Assembly: GCF_000196315.1 (NCBI RefSeq) | Contig: NC_014230.1 | Location: forward strand, 992,001 to 1,056,000 | Reading direction: 5' to 3' | Source of the DNA: Croceibacter atlanticus HTCC2559 | GTDB taxonomy: Bacteria; Bacteroidota; Bacteroidia; Flavobacteriales; Flavobacteriaceae | DNA length: 64,000 nt | Shown here: positions 17,360 through 26,832 of the stretch, one piece after another | How the letters are laid out: every line of letters starts with the position of its first letter | Position numbering within the stretch: the first letter of the stretch is position 1 | Translations under genes and position numbers: made by a program | The notes under the pieces: generated by a model | What the model saw: the letters and a program-made list of their open reading frames with translations, nothing else | Told to the model about the DNA's origin: nothing | The model's database searches: none

Positions 17360-17689
17360 ATGATTAAAGTAAGCGAAGGCGCAAAAAATAGAATCTCATC
17401 TCTCATGGCAGAGAGTGGTTATGATGCATTAAAAGATTACGTTCGAGTAGGCGTAAAAAGTGGCGGTTGCAGCGGGTTGTCTTATGACTTAGATTTTGAT
17501 AATAAGACAGAAGAAACCGATAAGGTTTTTGAAGACAACTCAATTAAAATTGTAGTAGATAAACGAAGCTTTTTATACCTAGTAGGAACAACCTTAGAAT
17601 ATAGCGGTGGTCTTAATGGTAAAGGTTTTGTTTTTAATAATCCAAATGCACAAAGAACTTGCGGCTGTGGAGAAAGCTTCTCGTTATAA
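17360..17689 (+). CDS. sufA: Iron-sulfur cluster assembly A-type carrier
   Basis: A-type carrier that receives or inserts Fe-S clusters. From ATG 17360 it has 109 residues with the three family cysteines: Cys37 in S-G-G-C-S-G and Cys101/Cys103 in the C-terminal C-G-C-G. An in-frame ATG at 17312 would add 16 hydrophobic residues and lies upstream of the -7 element at 17335-17342, so it was rejected. First gene of the suf operon. Confidence 0.92.
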   Translation: MIKVSEGAKNRISSLMAESGYDALKDYVRVGVKSGGCSGLSYDLDFDNKTEETDKVFEDNSIKIVVDKRSFLYLVGTTLEYSGGLNGKGFVFNNPNAQRTCGCGESFSL

Positions 17690-17729
17690 AGAGGTAGCTT
17701 AATTCACTAAACAATTAGAATTATATTTA

Positions 17730-19175
17730 ATGGCATATACAGAAGACGATTTACAGAAAGAGCTCGAAACTAAAGAGTATAAGTACGGATTTTATACAGA
17801 TATAGAATCAGACACTTTTCCTGTTGGTCTAAATGAAGATATTGTAAGAGCAATTTCCTTAAAGAAGGAAGAGCCAGAATGGATGACAGAGTGGCGTCTT
17901 GAGGCATTTAGAGAATGGGAAAAAATGGAAGAGCCAGATTGGGCAAATGTAAATTACCCAAAACCAGACTTCCAAAACATTTCTTATTACTCTGCTCCTA
18001 ATAAAAAACCAAAGTACGAAAGCTTAGATGAGGTAGATCCAGAATTATTGGACACGTTTAAAAAGCTTGGTATATCTATAGATGAGCAAAAGAAGCTTGC
18101 TGGAGTAGCGGTAGATATTGTTATGGATTCAGTTTCTGTAGCAACAACATTTAAGAAGACATTGGCAGAAAAAGGAATTATATTCTGCTCAATTTCTGAG
18201 GCTATAAAAGAACACCCAGAACTTGTAAGAAAGCATATTGGTAGTGTGGTGCCTCAAAAAGATAACTTTTATGCAGCATTAAACTCTGCTGTATTTAGTG
18301 ATGGTTCTTTTTGCTACATTCCAAAAGGAGTACGTTGCCCTATGGAGTTAAGTACTTATTTTAGAATTAACCAAGCGGGAACAGGACAGTTTGAGAGAAC
18401 TTTAGTTGTTGCAGATGAAGGTAGTTATGTAAGTTACTTAGAAGGTTGTACTGCGCCATCTAGAGATGAGAACCAATTACACGCAGCTGTTGTAGAGCTT
18501 ATTGCTCTAGATGATGCTGAGATTAAATACTCTACAGTACAAAACTGGTATCCTGGTAACGCAGAAGGAAAAGGTGGTGTTTTTAACTTTGTGACTAAAA
18601 GAGGAATTTGTGAGAAAAACGCAAAAATTTCTTGGACTCAAGTAGAAACCGGAAGTGCTGTAACTTGGAAATACCCTAGCTGTATTTTAAAAGGAGATAA
18701 TTCTGTTGGAGAGTTTTACTCTATTGCAGTAACAAATAATTACCAGCAAGCAGATACTGGAACTAAGATGATACACTTGGGTAAAAACACCAAGAGCACC
18801 ATTATATCTAAAGGTATTTCTGCAGGACATTCTCAAAACAGTTATAGAGGTTTAGTTCAAATAAACTCTAGAGCTACAAATGCGAGAAACTTTTCGCAGT
18901 GTGATAGTTTGTTAATGGGTAATAAGTGTGGTGCTCACACATTTCCATATATAGAAACAAAGAATAAAACAGCACAGGTAGAGCACGAGGCTACAACAAG
19001 TAAAATTGGAGAAGACCAAATATTCTATTGTAACCAACGTGGTATAGATACAGAAAAAGCAATTGCATTAATTGTAAATGGCTTTAGTAAAGATGTATTA
19101 AACAAGCTGCCTATGGAGTTTGCTGTTGAAGCTCAGAAATTATTAGAGATTTCGTTAGAAGGCTCAGTAGGATAA
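17730..19175 (+). CDS. sufB: Fe-S cluster assembly scaffold subunit SufB
   Basis: Scaffold subunit on which clusters are built in the SufBC2D complex. It has 481 residues, the family length. The C-terminal beta-helix core is highly conserved, with [12 protein letters not shown] and E-H-E-A-T-T-S-K-I near the end. The cysteine of S-Y-L-E-G-C-T-A-P and the C-terminal histidines are candidates for cluster binding. The gene follows sufA by 40 bp and is separated from sufC by two lipoprotein genes, an interruption of the usual order. Confidence 0.96.
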   Translation: MAYTEDDLQKELETKEYKYGFYTDIESDTFPVGLNEDIVRAISLKKEEPEWMTEWRLEAFREWEKMEEPDWANVNYPKPDFQNISYYSAPNKKPKYESLDEVDPELLDTFKKLGISIDEQKKLAGVAVDIVMDSVSVATTFKKTLAEKGIIFCSISEAIKEHPELVRKHIGSVVPQKDNFYAALNSAVFSDGSFCYIPKGVRCPMELSTYFRINQAGTGQFERTLVVADEGSYVSYLEGCTAPSRDENQLHAAVVELIALDDAEIKYSTVQNWYPGNAEGKGGVFNFVTKRGICEKNAKISWTQVETGSAVTWKYPSCILKGDNSVGEFYSIAVTNNYQQADTGTKMIHLGKNTKSTIISKGISAGHSQNSYRGLVQINSRATNARNFSQCDSLLMGNKCGAHTFPYIETKNKTAQVEHEATTSKIGEDQIFYCNQRGIDTEKAIALIVNGFSKDVLNKLPMEFAVEAQKLLEISLEGSVG

Positions 19176-19208
19176 GAAATTTAAAGCTTTAAACTAAAAA
19201 CACAAACA

Positions 19209-20072
19209 ATGAAACAATTATTTATCATAGCAACCTTACTTTGCTTTGTAGCTTGTAAAGATGCAGAAACAAAAGAAGTTAAGCCTTCTGAAGCTGAAAC
19301 AGAACAAGAGTCTGTAAAAGTAGAGCTGTATAAGTTTGATGGTGGTCAAGTAACTGCTAACAAGCTAAGTTTGTTTTCTGAAGGTGATAAATATAAAGGA
19401 GAGTCTAAAACATTGGCAGATGGTTTCTACCTAATTAAGCACCCTAAGGGAATATTATTATGGGATACAGGATTGCCAGAAAATTTAGTGGGAAATGAGC
19501 CATATACAACTCCAGATGGCGGTTTTACAATAACTAGAAAAGATTCAATAGTAAACCAATTAGCTACAGTAAATGTTACTCCAGAAGACGTAAATTATAT
19601 TGCATTTTCACATATTCATTTTGATCATACAGGAGCTGCAAACCATTTTAAAAATTCAGAATGGTTGGTTCAAGATTCTGAGTATAAATTTGCAAATGGA
19701 GATTCAATAAAAGGAAATTCATTTTACGCACCAGCAAGTTTTTCAGAATTAAAAAAAGTAGTTCAATTATCTGGAGATCATGACGTGTTTGGAGACGGCA
19801 CAGTAATTATTAAAAATATGCCAGGTCATACAATAGGTCATCAGGTGTTAATGGTAAGTTTACCAGAAACTGGTAATGTATTGTTATCTGGAGATATGTA
19901 TCACTTTGAACAAAATAGAGAAGAATCTGTAGTGCCACAGTTTAACTACAGTATTCCACAGTCAAAGAAATCTATAGCAGAGTTTGAAGAATTTGCTAAA
20001 CAAAACAATGCTAAAGTAATTATACAGCACGACGCTAAAGACTTTAGTGAAATGCCAGCAGTATTAAACTAA
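19209..20072 (+). CDS. Metallo-beta-lactamase-fold lipoprotein (AHL-lactonase-like subfamily)
   Basis: A 287-residue envelope lipoprotein (signal ending F-V-A-C, Cys16) with the dinuclear-zinc motif S-H-I-H-F-D-H at 134-140, a later P-G-H-T-I-G-H and an S-G-D-M-Y-H segment. The arrangement, with L-W-D-T-G-L-P near 84-90, is that of the subfamily annotated as N-acyl homoserine lactonase-like. That name is a family label: many members act on other esters or lactones. It sits between sufB and sufC in the same direction (33 bp after sufB), so it is probably transcribed with the operon although an envelope hydrolase has no known part in cluster assembly. Confidence 0.82.
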   Translation: MKQLFIIATLLCFVACKDAETKEVKPSEAETEQESVKVELYKFDGGQVTANKLSLFSEGDKYKGESKTLADGFYLIKHPKGILLWDTGLPENLVGNEPYTTPDGGFTITRKDSIVNQLATVNVTPEDVNYIAFSHIHFDHTGAANHFKNSEWLVQDSEYKFANGDSIKGNSFYAPASFSELKKVVQLSGDHDVFGDGTVIIKNMPGHTIGHQVLMVSLPETGNVLLSGDMYHFEQNREESVVPQFNYSIPQSKKSIAEFEEFAKQNNAKVIIQHDAKDFSEMPAVLN

Positions 20073-20082
20073 TAATATAACT

Positions 20083-20478
20083 ATGAAACATCTTTTTATT
20101 GCTTGTCTGTTACTAATTGGTTTAAGTTCTTGTAAGAACGATGTAGAGACAACTCAAGATAATACAGAAGAAACGGTAGTAGATAGTATTCCAACTATAA
20201 AAGGAGAGTTTATCTATATAGCAGATGCTGCGGTATTAAAAGGAGATAATTTTATATATGGTGTAAAAATAGACGCCAAGGCACAAGAATTAGCAGAGCG
20301 AGTAAAGCCGCTAAAAAGAGAAGATTTCGATATGGTTCCTGTTGAGGTAAAGGGTAAAATTATGCCTAATAAAGAAACAGAAGGTTGGGACGAAATTGTT
20401 GAAATTAGAGAAATAATAAAAGTATCTGCACCTACATCAGAACCTGCAGTAAAAGTAAAATCAAACGATAATAAATAG
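20083..20478 (+). CDS. Small lipoprotein of unknown function in the suf operon
   Basis: A 131-residue protein with a lipoprotein signal ending L-S-S-C (Cys17), a T/E/D-rich linker and a compact domain of about 80 residues (G-E-F-I-Y-I-A-D-A-A-V-L-K-G at about 44-57). The domain looks beta-rich with a conserved G-W-D-E-I-V-E-I-R-E near its end. No cysteine remains after lipidation and I see no catalytic motif. It starts 10 bp after the metallo-hydrolase gene and 26 bp before sufC, so the pair forms an insert in the suf operon. I do not recognise the family. Confidence 0.7.
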   Translation: MKHLFIACLLLIGLSSCKNDVETTQDNTEETVVDSIPTIKGEFIYIADAAVLKGDNFIYGVKIDAKAQELAERVKPLKREDFDMVPVEVKGKIMPNKETEGWDEIVEIREIIKVSAPTSEPAVKVKSNDNK

Positions 20479-20504
20479 GTAACACCTATTTTGAATTTTA
20501 AGAT

Positions 20505-21257
20505 ATGTTAAAAATTAAGAACCTGCATGCAAGTGTAGACGGAAAAGAAATTTTAAAAGGGATAAACCTAGATATTAAAGCTGGAGAAATTCACGCTATA
20601 ATGGGCCCTAACGGTTCAGGTAAAAGTACATTGGCATCTGTGATTTCTGGGAAGGAAGAGTATGAGATGACAGAAGGTGAAATCATACTTCATGATGAAG
20701 AAATTTCTGAAATGGAAGCAGATGAGCGTGCACACAAAGGTGTATTCTTGTCGTTTCAATATCCTGTTGAGATTCCTGGCGTGTCTGTAACTAACTTTAT
20801 GAAGACTGCTATAAACGAATCTCGTAAAGCAAGAGGCTTAGAAGACATGCCAGCTAAAGATATGCTTAAGCTTATTAGAGAAAAATCTGAGCTTTTAGAG
20901 ATAGACCGTAAGTTTTTATCTAGAAGTTTAAATGAAGGGTTTTCTGGTGGTGAGAAAAAGAGAAATGAGATTTTTCAAATGGCAATGCTAGAACCAAAAT
21001 TAGCAATCCTAGATGAAACTGATTCTGGTCTTGATATAGATGCACTTAAAATTGTAGCAAACGGTGTTAATAAGCTACGTAGTAAAGATAATGCTGTAAT
21101 CGTAATTACTCACTACCAACGCTTATTAGATTATATCGTACCAGATTATGTACACGTTTTGCTTAATGGTAAAATTGTAAAATCTGGCACCAAAGAACTG
21201 GCTTATGAGCTAGAAGAAAAAGGTTACGACTGGATTAAAAAAGAAGCAGTACACTAA
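20505..21257 (+). CDS. sufC: Fe-S cluster assembly ATPase SufC
   Basis: ABC-type ATPase that drives conformational change in the SufBC2D scaffold. It has 250 residues. Walker [10 protein letters not shown] is at 34-42, the ABC signature F-S-G-G-E-K-K-R at 146-153 and Walker B L-A-I-L-D-E at 166-171. The Q-loop is Q-Y-P (85-87), and T-H-Y-Q-R carries the switch histidine. It is soluble, with no membrane segment. A 116-bp gap holding a short inverted repeat follows before sufD. Confidence 0.96.
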   Translation: MLKIKNLHASVDGKEILKGINLDIKAGEIHAIMGPNGSGKSTLASVISGKEEYEMTEGEIILHDEEISEMEADERAHKGVFLSFQYPVEIPGVSVTNFMKTAINESRKARGLEDMPAKDMLKLIREKSELLEIDRKFLSRSLNEGFSGGEKKRNEIFQMAMLEPKLAILDETDSGLDIDALKIVANGVNKLRSKDNAVIVITHYQRLLDYIVPDYVHVLLNGKIVKSGTKELAYELEEKGYDWIKKEAVH

Positions 21258-21373
21258 GAAAGTTAGAATCTGCTAGAAGTTGCAAAGCATCTTATATATA
21301 GATGTAAAATGTTGAATTGAAGGTGGCAAAATTAAAATGCCACAAAAAACTTCCTGTTTATCAGGATATAGAT

Positions 21374-22687
21374 ATGGATTTAAAAGATAAATTGTTGTCG
21401 TCTTTCTTGGCTTTTGAAGATGGTCGAGATGTAAACAACTACGTTCATGATATAAGATCTGAAGCTATTAAAGCTTTTGAAGAGCAAGGCTTTCCTACCA
21501 AAAAGCAGGAAGCTTGGAAATACACCTCTCTCAATAGCGTGCTTAAGCAAGATTATAGCATATTCCCTAAAAAAGAAGACGCTATAGATTATCGTGATGT
21601 AAAGAAGTATTTTATTCATGATATAGACACGTATAACATTGTGTTTATAGATGGTATTTACAGTTCACATTTGTCACAAACAACACACGATAAGTTTGAT
21701 GTGTGCTTAATGTCTTCAGCTTTAAATCACGAAAAATACAAACCAGTAATAGAGAATTATTTTAATAAAATAGCTCCTAAAGATGGTTTAAATTCTTTAA
21801 ATACAGCATTTTCTCACGAAGGTGCATATATCCATATTCCTAAAAATAAGCTTGTAGATAAGCCTATACAAATTGTAAATTTTGCTACAGGCAATGAGGC
21901 TTCATTACTATTGCAACCAAGAAACTTAGTGGTTGTAGGAGAAAATTCTCACGTTCAGATTATTGAGCGTCATCAAAGTTTAAATGACAATCCTGTATTC
22001 ACTAATGCTGTTACAGAGATCTTTGCAGATAAACGTGCAATAGTAGATTATTATAAAATACAGAACGATAGGCAATCTGCCTCTTTAATCGATAATACCT
22101 ATATAGACCAAAAAGGAGAAAGCTTATGTAGCGTACATACCTTTTCTTTTGGAGGAAAGTTAACGCGTAATAACCTTAACTTTTATCAAAATGGAGAGCG
22201 TATAAACTCTGTTCTTAATGGTGTGACAATTATAGAAGACAAACAACACGTAGATCACAATACATTAGTGCATCACATAGAGCCAAATTGTGAGAGTCAC
22301 CAAGATTACAAAGGTATTTTTGATGATAAAGCTGTAGGTGTTTTTAACGGTAAAGTTGTTGTAAATAAAGAAGCTCAAAAGACTAACGCCTACCAAAGTA
22401 ATAACAACATTTTGGTAAGTGATAAAGCAACAATAAACTCTAAACCTCAATTAGAGATTTTTGCAGATGATGTACGCTGTACGCACGGTTGTACAATTGG
22501 TCAATTAGATGAAGACGCCTTATTCTACATGAAATCTAGAGGAATTCCTCACAAAGAAGCAAGAGCCTTATTAATGTATGCATTTGCAAACAACGTTCTT
22601 GAAAGTGTGAAAATTCCAGAGGTTAAAAAGAGAATCAATAAAATTATAGCAAACAAGCTAAATGTAAGTTTAGGATTCGATTTGTAA
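21374..22687 (+). CDS. sufD: Fe-S cluster assembly scaffold subunit SufD
   Basis: Partner of SufB in the cluster-building scaffold. From ATG 21374 it has 437 residues, beginning M-D-L-K-D-K-L, which fits flavobacterial SufD as I know it. An in-frame TTG at 21317 would add 19 residues and was rejected. A conserved patch (K-K-Q-E-A-W-K-Y-T-S-L at about 43-53) lies in the N-terminal region. The C-terminal beta-helix carries the conserved C-T-H-G-C-T-I-G-Q-L-D segment and a final small helical domain. sufS follows after 22 bp. Confidence 0.94.
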   Translation: MDLKDKLLSSFLAFEDGRDVNNYVHDIRSEAIKAFEEQGFPTKKQEAWKYTSLNSVLKQDYSIFPKKEDAIDYRDVKKYFIHDIDTYNIVFIDGIYSSHLSQTTHDKFDVCLMSSALNHEKYKPVIENYFNKIAPKDGLNSLNTAFSHEGAYIHIPKNKLVDKPIQIVNFATGNEASLLLQPRNLVVVGENSHVQIIERHQSLNDNPVFTNAVTEIFADKRAIVDYYKIQNDRQSASLIDNTYIDQKGESLCSVHTFSFGGKLTRNNLNFYQNGERINSVLNGVTIIEDKQHVDHNTLVHHIEPNCESHQDYKGIFDDKAVGVFNGKVVVNKEAQKTNAYQSNNNILVSDKATINSKPQLEIFADDVRCTHGCTIGQLDEDALFYMKSRGIPHKEARALLMYAFANNVLESVKIPEVKKRINKIIANKLNVSLGFDL

Positions 22688-22709
22688 TAACAGTCTAAAA
22701 TAGTCCACA

Positions 22710-23948
22710 ATGAATAGTGTAGCAAAAAACAATACGTTTAATGTGGAAGCTATAAGAAAAGACTTCCCAATTTTAAACAGAAGCGTTAATGGTAAGCCAT
22801 TGGTTTACCTTGATAATGGCGCAACAAGCCAAACACCTCAAGCTGTTATAGATGTTATTGTAGATTACTACAGTAATTACAACGCTAACATACATAGAGG
22901 TGTACATACGTTATCTCAAGAAGCAACAGATAAATATGAGGAAGCACGTAAAATTATTCAGGCACATTTTAATGCAAAACATGCCTATGAAATTATTCTT
23001 ACGTCTGGTACCACGCAAAGTATAAACCTAGTAGCTAGTGGCTACAAATCTTTACTTAAAAAAGGAGATGAAGTTATTGTCTCTGCTTTAGAGCACCACA
23101 GTAATATTGTGCCTTGGCAAATGGCATGTGAAGTTAGTGGAGCAACCTTAAAGGTCATTCCTATGACGCAAGACGGTATATTAGATATAACTGCCTACAA
23201 AGCGTTAATAAATGAAAACACGAAACTTGTATTTTGTAATCATGTATCTAATGCCTTAGGTGTCATAAACCCTATTGAGACTATTATAAAAGAAGCACAT
23301 AAAGTTGGTGCAAAAGTGTTGATAGATGGCGCACAAGCTTGTCCTCATATTAAGCCAGATGTACAAGAATTAGATGTAGATTTTTATGTAGCCTCTGCAC
23401 ATAAAATGTGTGGTCCTACAGGAGTAGGAATGTTATACGGAAAAGAAGAGCTTTTAAATGCATTGCCGCCTTATCAAGGTGGTGGCGAAATGATAGACCA
23501 AGTAACGTTTGAAAAAACAACCTACGCAGGTTTACCACATAAATTTGAAGCAGGAACACCTAATATATGTGGTGGTATTGCTTTTGGTGCCGCTATAAAT
23601 TATATGAATGCCATTGGGTTTACAACTATAGCAACATATGAAAATGAGCTACTAGAATATGCTACAGAGCAACTTAAGGCATTGGGCGATGTAAAAATAT
23701 ATGCAGACACTAAAGATAAAACTGCTGTTATATCGTTTAATATAGAAGGATTGCATCCTTATGATATTGGTACTATAGTTGATAAACTTGGTGTAGCGGT
23801 AAGAACAGGTCACCACTGTGCGCAACCAATAATGGACTTTTTTAAAATTCCGGGAACTATACGAGCATCACTTATGTTCTATAATACCAAAGAAGAAATC
23901 GATATCTTTATAAAAGCCGTAAAACGTGCTAAAATGATGTTATCCTAA
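22710..23948 (+). CDS. sufS: Cysteine desulfurase SufS (type II)
   Basis: PLP enzyme that takes sulfur from L-cysteine and passes it to SufE. It has 412 residues. The PLP lysine is Lys232 in A-S-A-H-K-M-C-G-P, and the active-site cysteine is Cys370 in R-T-G-H-H-C-A-Q-P, the short-loop arrangement of type II enzymes. The N-terminal start M-N-S-V-A-K is typical. It is followed by a lipoprotein gene and then sufE, its sulfur acceptor. Confidence 0.96.
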   Translation: MNSVAKNNTFNVEAIRKDFPILNRSVNGKPLVYLDNGATSQTPQAVIDVIVDYYSNYNANIHRGVHTLSQEATDKYEEARKIIQAHFNAKHAYEIILTSGTTQSINLVASGYKSLLKKGDEVIVSALEHHSNIVPWQMACEVSGATLKVIPMTQDGILDITAYKALINENTKLVFCNHVSNALGVINPIETIIKEAHKVGAKVLIDGAQACPHIKPDVQELDVDFYVASAHKMCGPTGVGMLYGKEELLNALPPYQGGGEMIDQVTFEKTTYAGLPHKFEAGTPNICGGIAFGAAINYMNAIGFTTIATYENELLEYATEQLKALGDVKIYADTKDKTAVISFNIEGLHPYDIGTIVDKLGVAVRTGHHCAQPIMDFFKIPGTIRASLMFYNTKEEIDIFIKAVKRAKMMLS

Positions 23949-23958
23949 AAAAAGAATT

Positions 23959-24372
23959 ATGAAAGCAATATTAAAAATAAGCCTAATACTTACTATATTC
24001 TGTTTGTATTCTTGTGCAGAAACACAACAAGTGTTAGAAACTACAGGACGTGTGCAATTAGATGGAACGTATACAATCACTACCTTAAATGGAGATTCAG
24101 TTAATGGAATGACCATAAATTTTAGTGGGATCACAAAACGAGTTTCTGGTAACGGTGGTTGTAACCAGTATTTTGCAGATTATACATTAAACAACCTTAC
24201 ACTAAGTATAGGTGATATAGGCGCAACAAAAAAAGCTTGTCCTAATTTAGATAATGAAACTGAACTTTTTGAGGCATTAGCAAATGTTGGTAGCTATAAC
24301 TCTGTAGGCAAAAGTTTAACCCTATATTCTAAGGACAATAATGATGTTTTAATTGAAGCAACAGAAAACTAA
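23959..24372 (+). CDS. META-domain (HslJ-like) lipoprotein
   Basis: A 137-residue lipoprotein (signal ending L-Y-S-C, Cys19) with one META domain. The pattern L-D-G-T-Y-T-I-T-T-L-N-G near 34-45 and G-N-G-G-C-N-Q-Y near 69-76 match HslJ/META proteins, where the G-C-N-x-Y motif is characteristic. A second cysteine follows in K-K-A-C-P-N-L. HslJ has been tied to heat induction and novobiocin resistance in E. coli, but the biochemical role is unknown. It sits between sufS and sufE, 10 bp and 5 bp away, so it is the third lipoprotein gene inside the suf operon. Confidence 0.82.
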   Translation: MKAILKISLILTIFCLYSCAETQQVLETTGRVQLDGTYTITTLNGDSVNGMTINFSGITKRVSGNGGCNQYFADYTLNNLTLSIGDIGATKKACPNLDNETELFEALANVGSYNSVGKSLTLYSKDNNDVLIEATEN

Positions 24373-24377
24373 GAGGT

Positions 24378-24803
24378 TTGAGTAATATTAAAGACATACA
24401 AGAAGAAATTATAGAAGAGTTTGCCATGTTTGACGACTGGATGGACCGCTATGAATATATGATAGAGCTAGGTAAATCTTTACCACTTATTGATGAGAAA
24501 TATAAAGTTGAAGAAAATCTTATAAAAGGATGCCAAAGTAAAGTTTGGGTTCACGCCGAGATGAATGATGAGAAAATAAGCTTTACCGCAGATAGTGATG
24601 CAATAATAACCAAAGGTATTGTTGCAATATTAATTAGAGCTTTTAGCAATCAACATCCTAAAGATATTTTAGATGCAGACACCCAATTTATAGATGAAAT
24701 TGGCCTTAAAGAACATTTATCTCCTACACGAGCTAATGGCCTTGTAAGTATGATAAAACAATTAAAGATGTATGCCATAGCATACCAAACACAACTAAAT
24801 TAA
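24378..24803 (+). CDS. sufE: Sulfur acceptor protein SufE
   Basis: Accepts persulfide sulfur from SufS and delivers it to SufB. The product has 141 residues, and the acceptor cysteine is Cys52 in K-G-C-Q-S-K-V-W. Translation starts at TTG 24378, five bases after the META-domain stop. No nearby ATG exists and the N-terminus (M-S-N-I-K-D-I-Q-E-E-I) fits the family, so the rare start is well supported. sufT follows with a 1-bp gap. Confidence 0.94.
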   Translation: MSNIKDIQEEIIEEFAMFDDWMDRYEYMIELGKSLPLIDEKYKVEENLIKGCQSKVWVHAEMNDEKISFTADSDAIITKGIVAILIRAFSNQHPKDILDADTQFIDEIGLKEHLSPTRANGLVSMIKQLKMYAIAYQTQLN

Positions 24804-24804
24804 C

Positions 24805-25131
24805 ATGGCAGAAGAAACTTTAAATACAGAAGAGTTAGGAGAAAAGATTGTACGCGTACTTAAAACAATTTTTGACCCAGAAATCCCTGTAGATATATAT
24901 GAACTTGGTCTTATTTATGATGTTTTTGTAAATGAAGATGATGAGGTTAAAATCTTAATGACATTAACTACACCAAACTGCCCAGTTGCAGAAACATTAC
25001 CAAAAGAGGTAGAAGATAAGGTGAAGTCTTTAAAAATGGTTAAAGATGCAGAGGTCGAAATTACTTTTGATCCGCCTTGGAGTCAAGATTTAATGAGTGA
25101 AGAAGCAAAGCTTGAATTAGGAATGCTATAA
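24805..25131 (+). CDS. sufT: SufT/MIP18-family (DUF59) Fe-S assembly protein
   Basis: A 108-residue soluble protein of the MIP18/DUF59 family, implicated in maturation of Fe-S proteins when demand is high. Typical marks are F-D-P-E-I-P-V-D-I-Y-E-L-G-L-I near 32-46, the T-T-P-N-C-P patch with the conserved cysteine, and the C-terminal P-P-W-S-Q-D segment. It sits between sufE and the DUF2480 gene with 1-bp gaps on both sides, so translation is probably coupled. Confidence 0.92.
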   Translation: MAEETLNTEELGEKIVRVLKTIFDPEIPVDIYELGLIYDVFVNEDDEVKILMTLTTPNCPVAETLPKEVEDKVKSLKMVKDAEVEITFDPPWSQDLMSEEAKLELGML

Positions 25132-25132
25132 T

Positions 25133-25651
25133 ATGGCAACTGAAGAATTTGGATACGAGATTAAAAATAGAGTTGCAAATAGCAAACTCAAAACGTTCGA
25201 TTTAGAAACTTTATACCCCAAAGAGCCAACTTTTCAACTCGATATAAAAGATTGGTTACTGGAAGAGTTGGTATTGCAGGAAAATAAGTTTAGAGAACAT
25301 GCAAAAGCTCATGATTGGAGTAAATACAAAGATGCTAATTTGTGTTTACATTGTTCTTCTGAAGCAATAATACCTGCTTGGGCGTATATGTTACTAACAA
25401 CATATGCTTCAGAATTCACTAAACTCACTATTGTAGGTACCTTAGATACACTTAATACATTGTTTTTTAATGAAGCCATTTCAAATTTAGATGTATCTTC
25501 CTATAAAGATGCACCTGTAATAGTAAAAGGGTGCTCTAATAAGCCAGTACCTCAAAATGCATATGTTTTACTTATTCAAAAATTACAGCCAGTAGTAAAG
25601 AGCTTAATGTTTGGAGAAGCTTGCTCATCTGTTCCGCTTTATAAGAAGTAA
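25133..25651 (+). CDS. DUF2480 family protein, last gene of the suf operon
   Basis: A 172-residue soluble protein of a Bacteroidota-specific family without known function. It starts one base after the sufT stop and is followed by a terminator, so it closes the suf transcript. The core has A-N-L-C-L-H-C-S-S-E-A-I-I-P-A-W-A-Y at about 67-84, with two spaced cysteines (C-L-H-C), and further cysteines in V-K-G-C-S and E-A-C-S-S. The cysteine content and constant position suggest a role in cluster transfer or repair, but that is inference from context. Confidence 0.82.
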   Translation: MATEEFGYEIKNRVANSKLKTFDLETLYPKEPTFQLDIKDWLLEELVLQENKFREHAKAHDWSKYKDANLCLHCSSEAIIPAWAYMLLTTYASEFTKLTIVGTLDTLNTLFFNEAISNLDVSSYKDAPVIVKGCSNKPVPQNAYVLLIQKLQPVVKSLMFGEACSSVPLYKK

Positions 25652-25678
25652 AGTATTACACCGATAAAATTTACACTT

Positions 25679-25713
25679 AATCGATTAAGGACAACCGTTC
25701 TTAATCGATTTTT
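25679..25713 (+). terminator. Rho-independent terminator ending the suf operon
   Basis: AATCGATTAAG (25679-25689) pairs perfectly with CTTAATCGATT (25700-25710), followed by T residues. Confidence 0.85.
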
Positions 25714-25769
25714 GTTAAAGACCCTATAAGTATTATTTTTGAAAAAAATTAAACAATAAACAACCTACC

Positions 25770-26684
25770 ATGAAAAAACTAATTATTGCATTAGCAGTAT
25801 TTGCAGGAGTATCTTCTGGATTTGCTCAAGATGAAAAAGAACAACCTAAAGAAGGATGGACACGCGCAGGACAATTTTCATTACTATTTAACCAAGCTGC
25901 TTTTAACGCAGAGTGGCAAGGTGGTGGTACATCTAACTACGCTGGAAACATTGGTATTACGTATGATTTTAATTACAGAAAAGGAAAGCTTTCTTGGGAT
26001 AATAAAATTATTGGAGAGTATGGTCTTACAAAGATTAAAGACGATGAGTTTACGCGTAAAACAAATGACCGCCTAGAGTACAATTCAATATTAGGTAGAC
26101 AATTAGAAGAAAGTAACTGGTACTTATCTTTCTTTTTAAACTTTAAAACTCAATTTGCTAAAGGTTATGAGTTTAGTGAAGAGGAGTTTACAAATACAGA
26201 TGGTGTTTTAGAGACTCGTACTATAAGAACTGAGTATACACACTTCTTATCTCCAGGTTATTTACAATTTGGTCCTGGCATGCTTTGGAAGAAAAGTGAA
26301 AACCTATACGTTAATATAGCACCAGCAACAGCAAGACTTATTTTTGTTGATAGTGATTTTACATCTATACCTGGATACGTAGATGGTGATTATTTTGGAG
26401 TTGATGCTGGAGAGTCAACTCGCTTTGAATTTGGTGCAGCAGTTTCGGCATACGCTAAGGTGCAGTTGTTAGAAAATGTATCTATGGAAAATATCTTAAA
26501 TCTATATTCTAACTATTTAGAAGACCCTCAAAATGTTGATTTAGATTATACAATGAATCTTAATATGAAAGTAAACAAATACTTGTCTGCTAATGTAATA
26601 TTCCAAGCTATTTATGATGATAATGCTGTTGGAGCATTTCAAATTAGAGAAGTACTTGGTGTAGGATTCAACTACGGATTTTAA
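25770..26684 (+). CDS. DUF3078 domain outer-membrane protein
   Basis: A 304-residue protein with a cleavable signal (residues 1-19, ending G-F-A-Q). The mature part is built of alternating amphipathic strands rich in Y, N and W, with the family phrase F-N-A-E-W-Q-G-G-G-T-S-N-Y-A near 45-58, and ends in an aromatic residue (N-Y-G-F) as outer-membrane barrels do. DUF3078 proteins are Bacteroidota outer-membrane proteins of unknown role. It stands alone between two terminators. Confidence 0.84.
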   Translation: MKKLIIALAVFAGVSSGFAQDEKEQPKEGWTRAGQFSLLFNQAAFNAEWQGGGTSNYAGNIGITYDFNYRKGKLSWDNKIIGEYGLTKIKDDEFTRKTNDRLEYNSILGRQLEESNWYLSFFLNFKTQFAKGYEFSEEEFTNTDGVLETRTIRTEYTHFLSPGYLQFGPGMLWKKSENLYVNIAPATARLIFVDSDFTSIPGYVDGDYFGVDAGESTRFEFGAAVSAYAKVQLLENVSMENILNLYSNYLEDPQNVDLDYTMNLNMKVNKYLSANVIFQAIYDDNAVGAFQIREVLGVGFNYGF

Positions 26685-26710
26685 TATCTCTTACAGCCCC
26701 AAATCTACAT

Positions 26711-26743
26711 GGTCAACCTATTAATTTAGGTTGGCCTTTTTTT
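26711..26743 (+). terminator. Rho-independent terminator after the DUF3078 gene
   Basis: GGTCAACCTA (26711-26720) pairs with TAGGTTGGCC (26727-26736, one G-T pair) and runs into seven T residues. Confidence 0.85.
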
Positions 26744-26832
26744 ATGCGTTTATTTAAACCTGAGATAGTTTCTTAATAGTTCTTAAAGCATCAATTTAAT
26801 GAGTTGTTGTACGTTATTTAAAACTTACAGAT

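Noticed and set aside
19209-20072. Firm naming as a quorum-quenching lactonase
   Set aside because: The family label covers many hydrolases; the sequence shows only the zinc site and lipoprotein signal.
21323-21343. Hairpin GTGGCA...TGCCAC in the sufC-sufD gap
   Set aside because: Only a 6-bp stem with a 9-base loop and no T-run; too weak to call a terminator or riboswitch.
21317-21373. Longer sufD from TTG 21317
   Set aside because: The added residues do not fit SufD; ATG 21374 gives the expected length and start.
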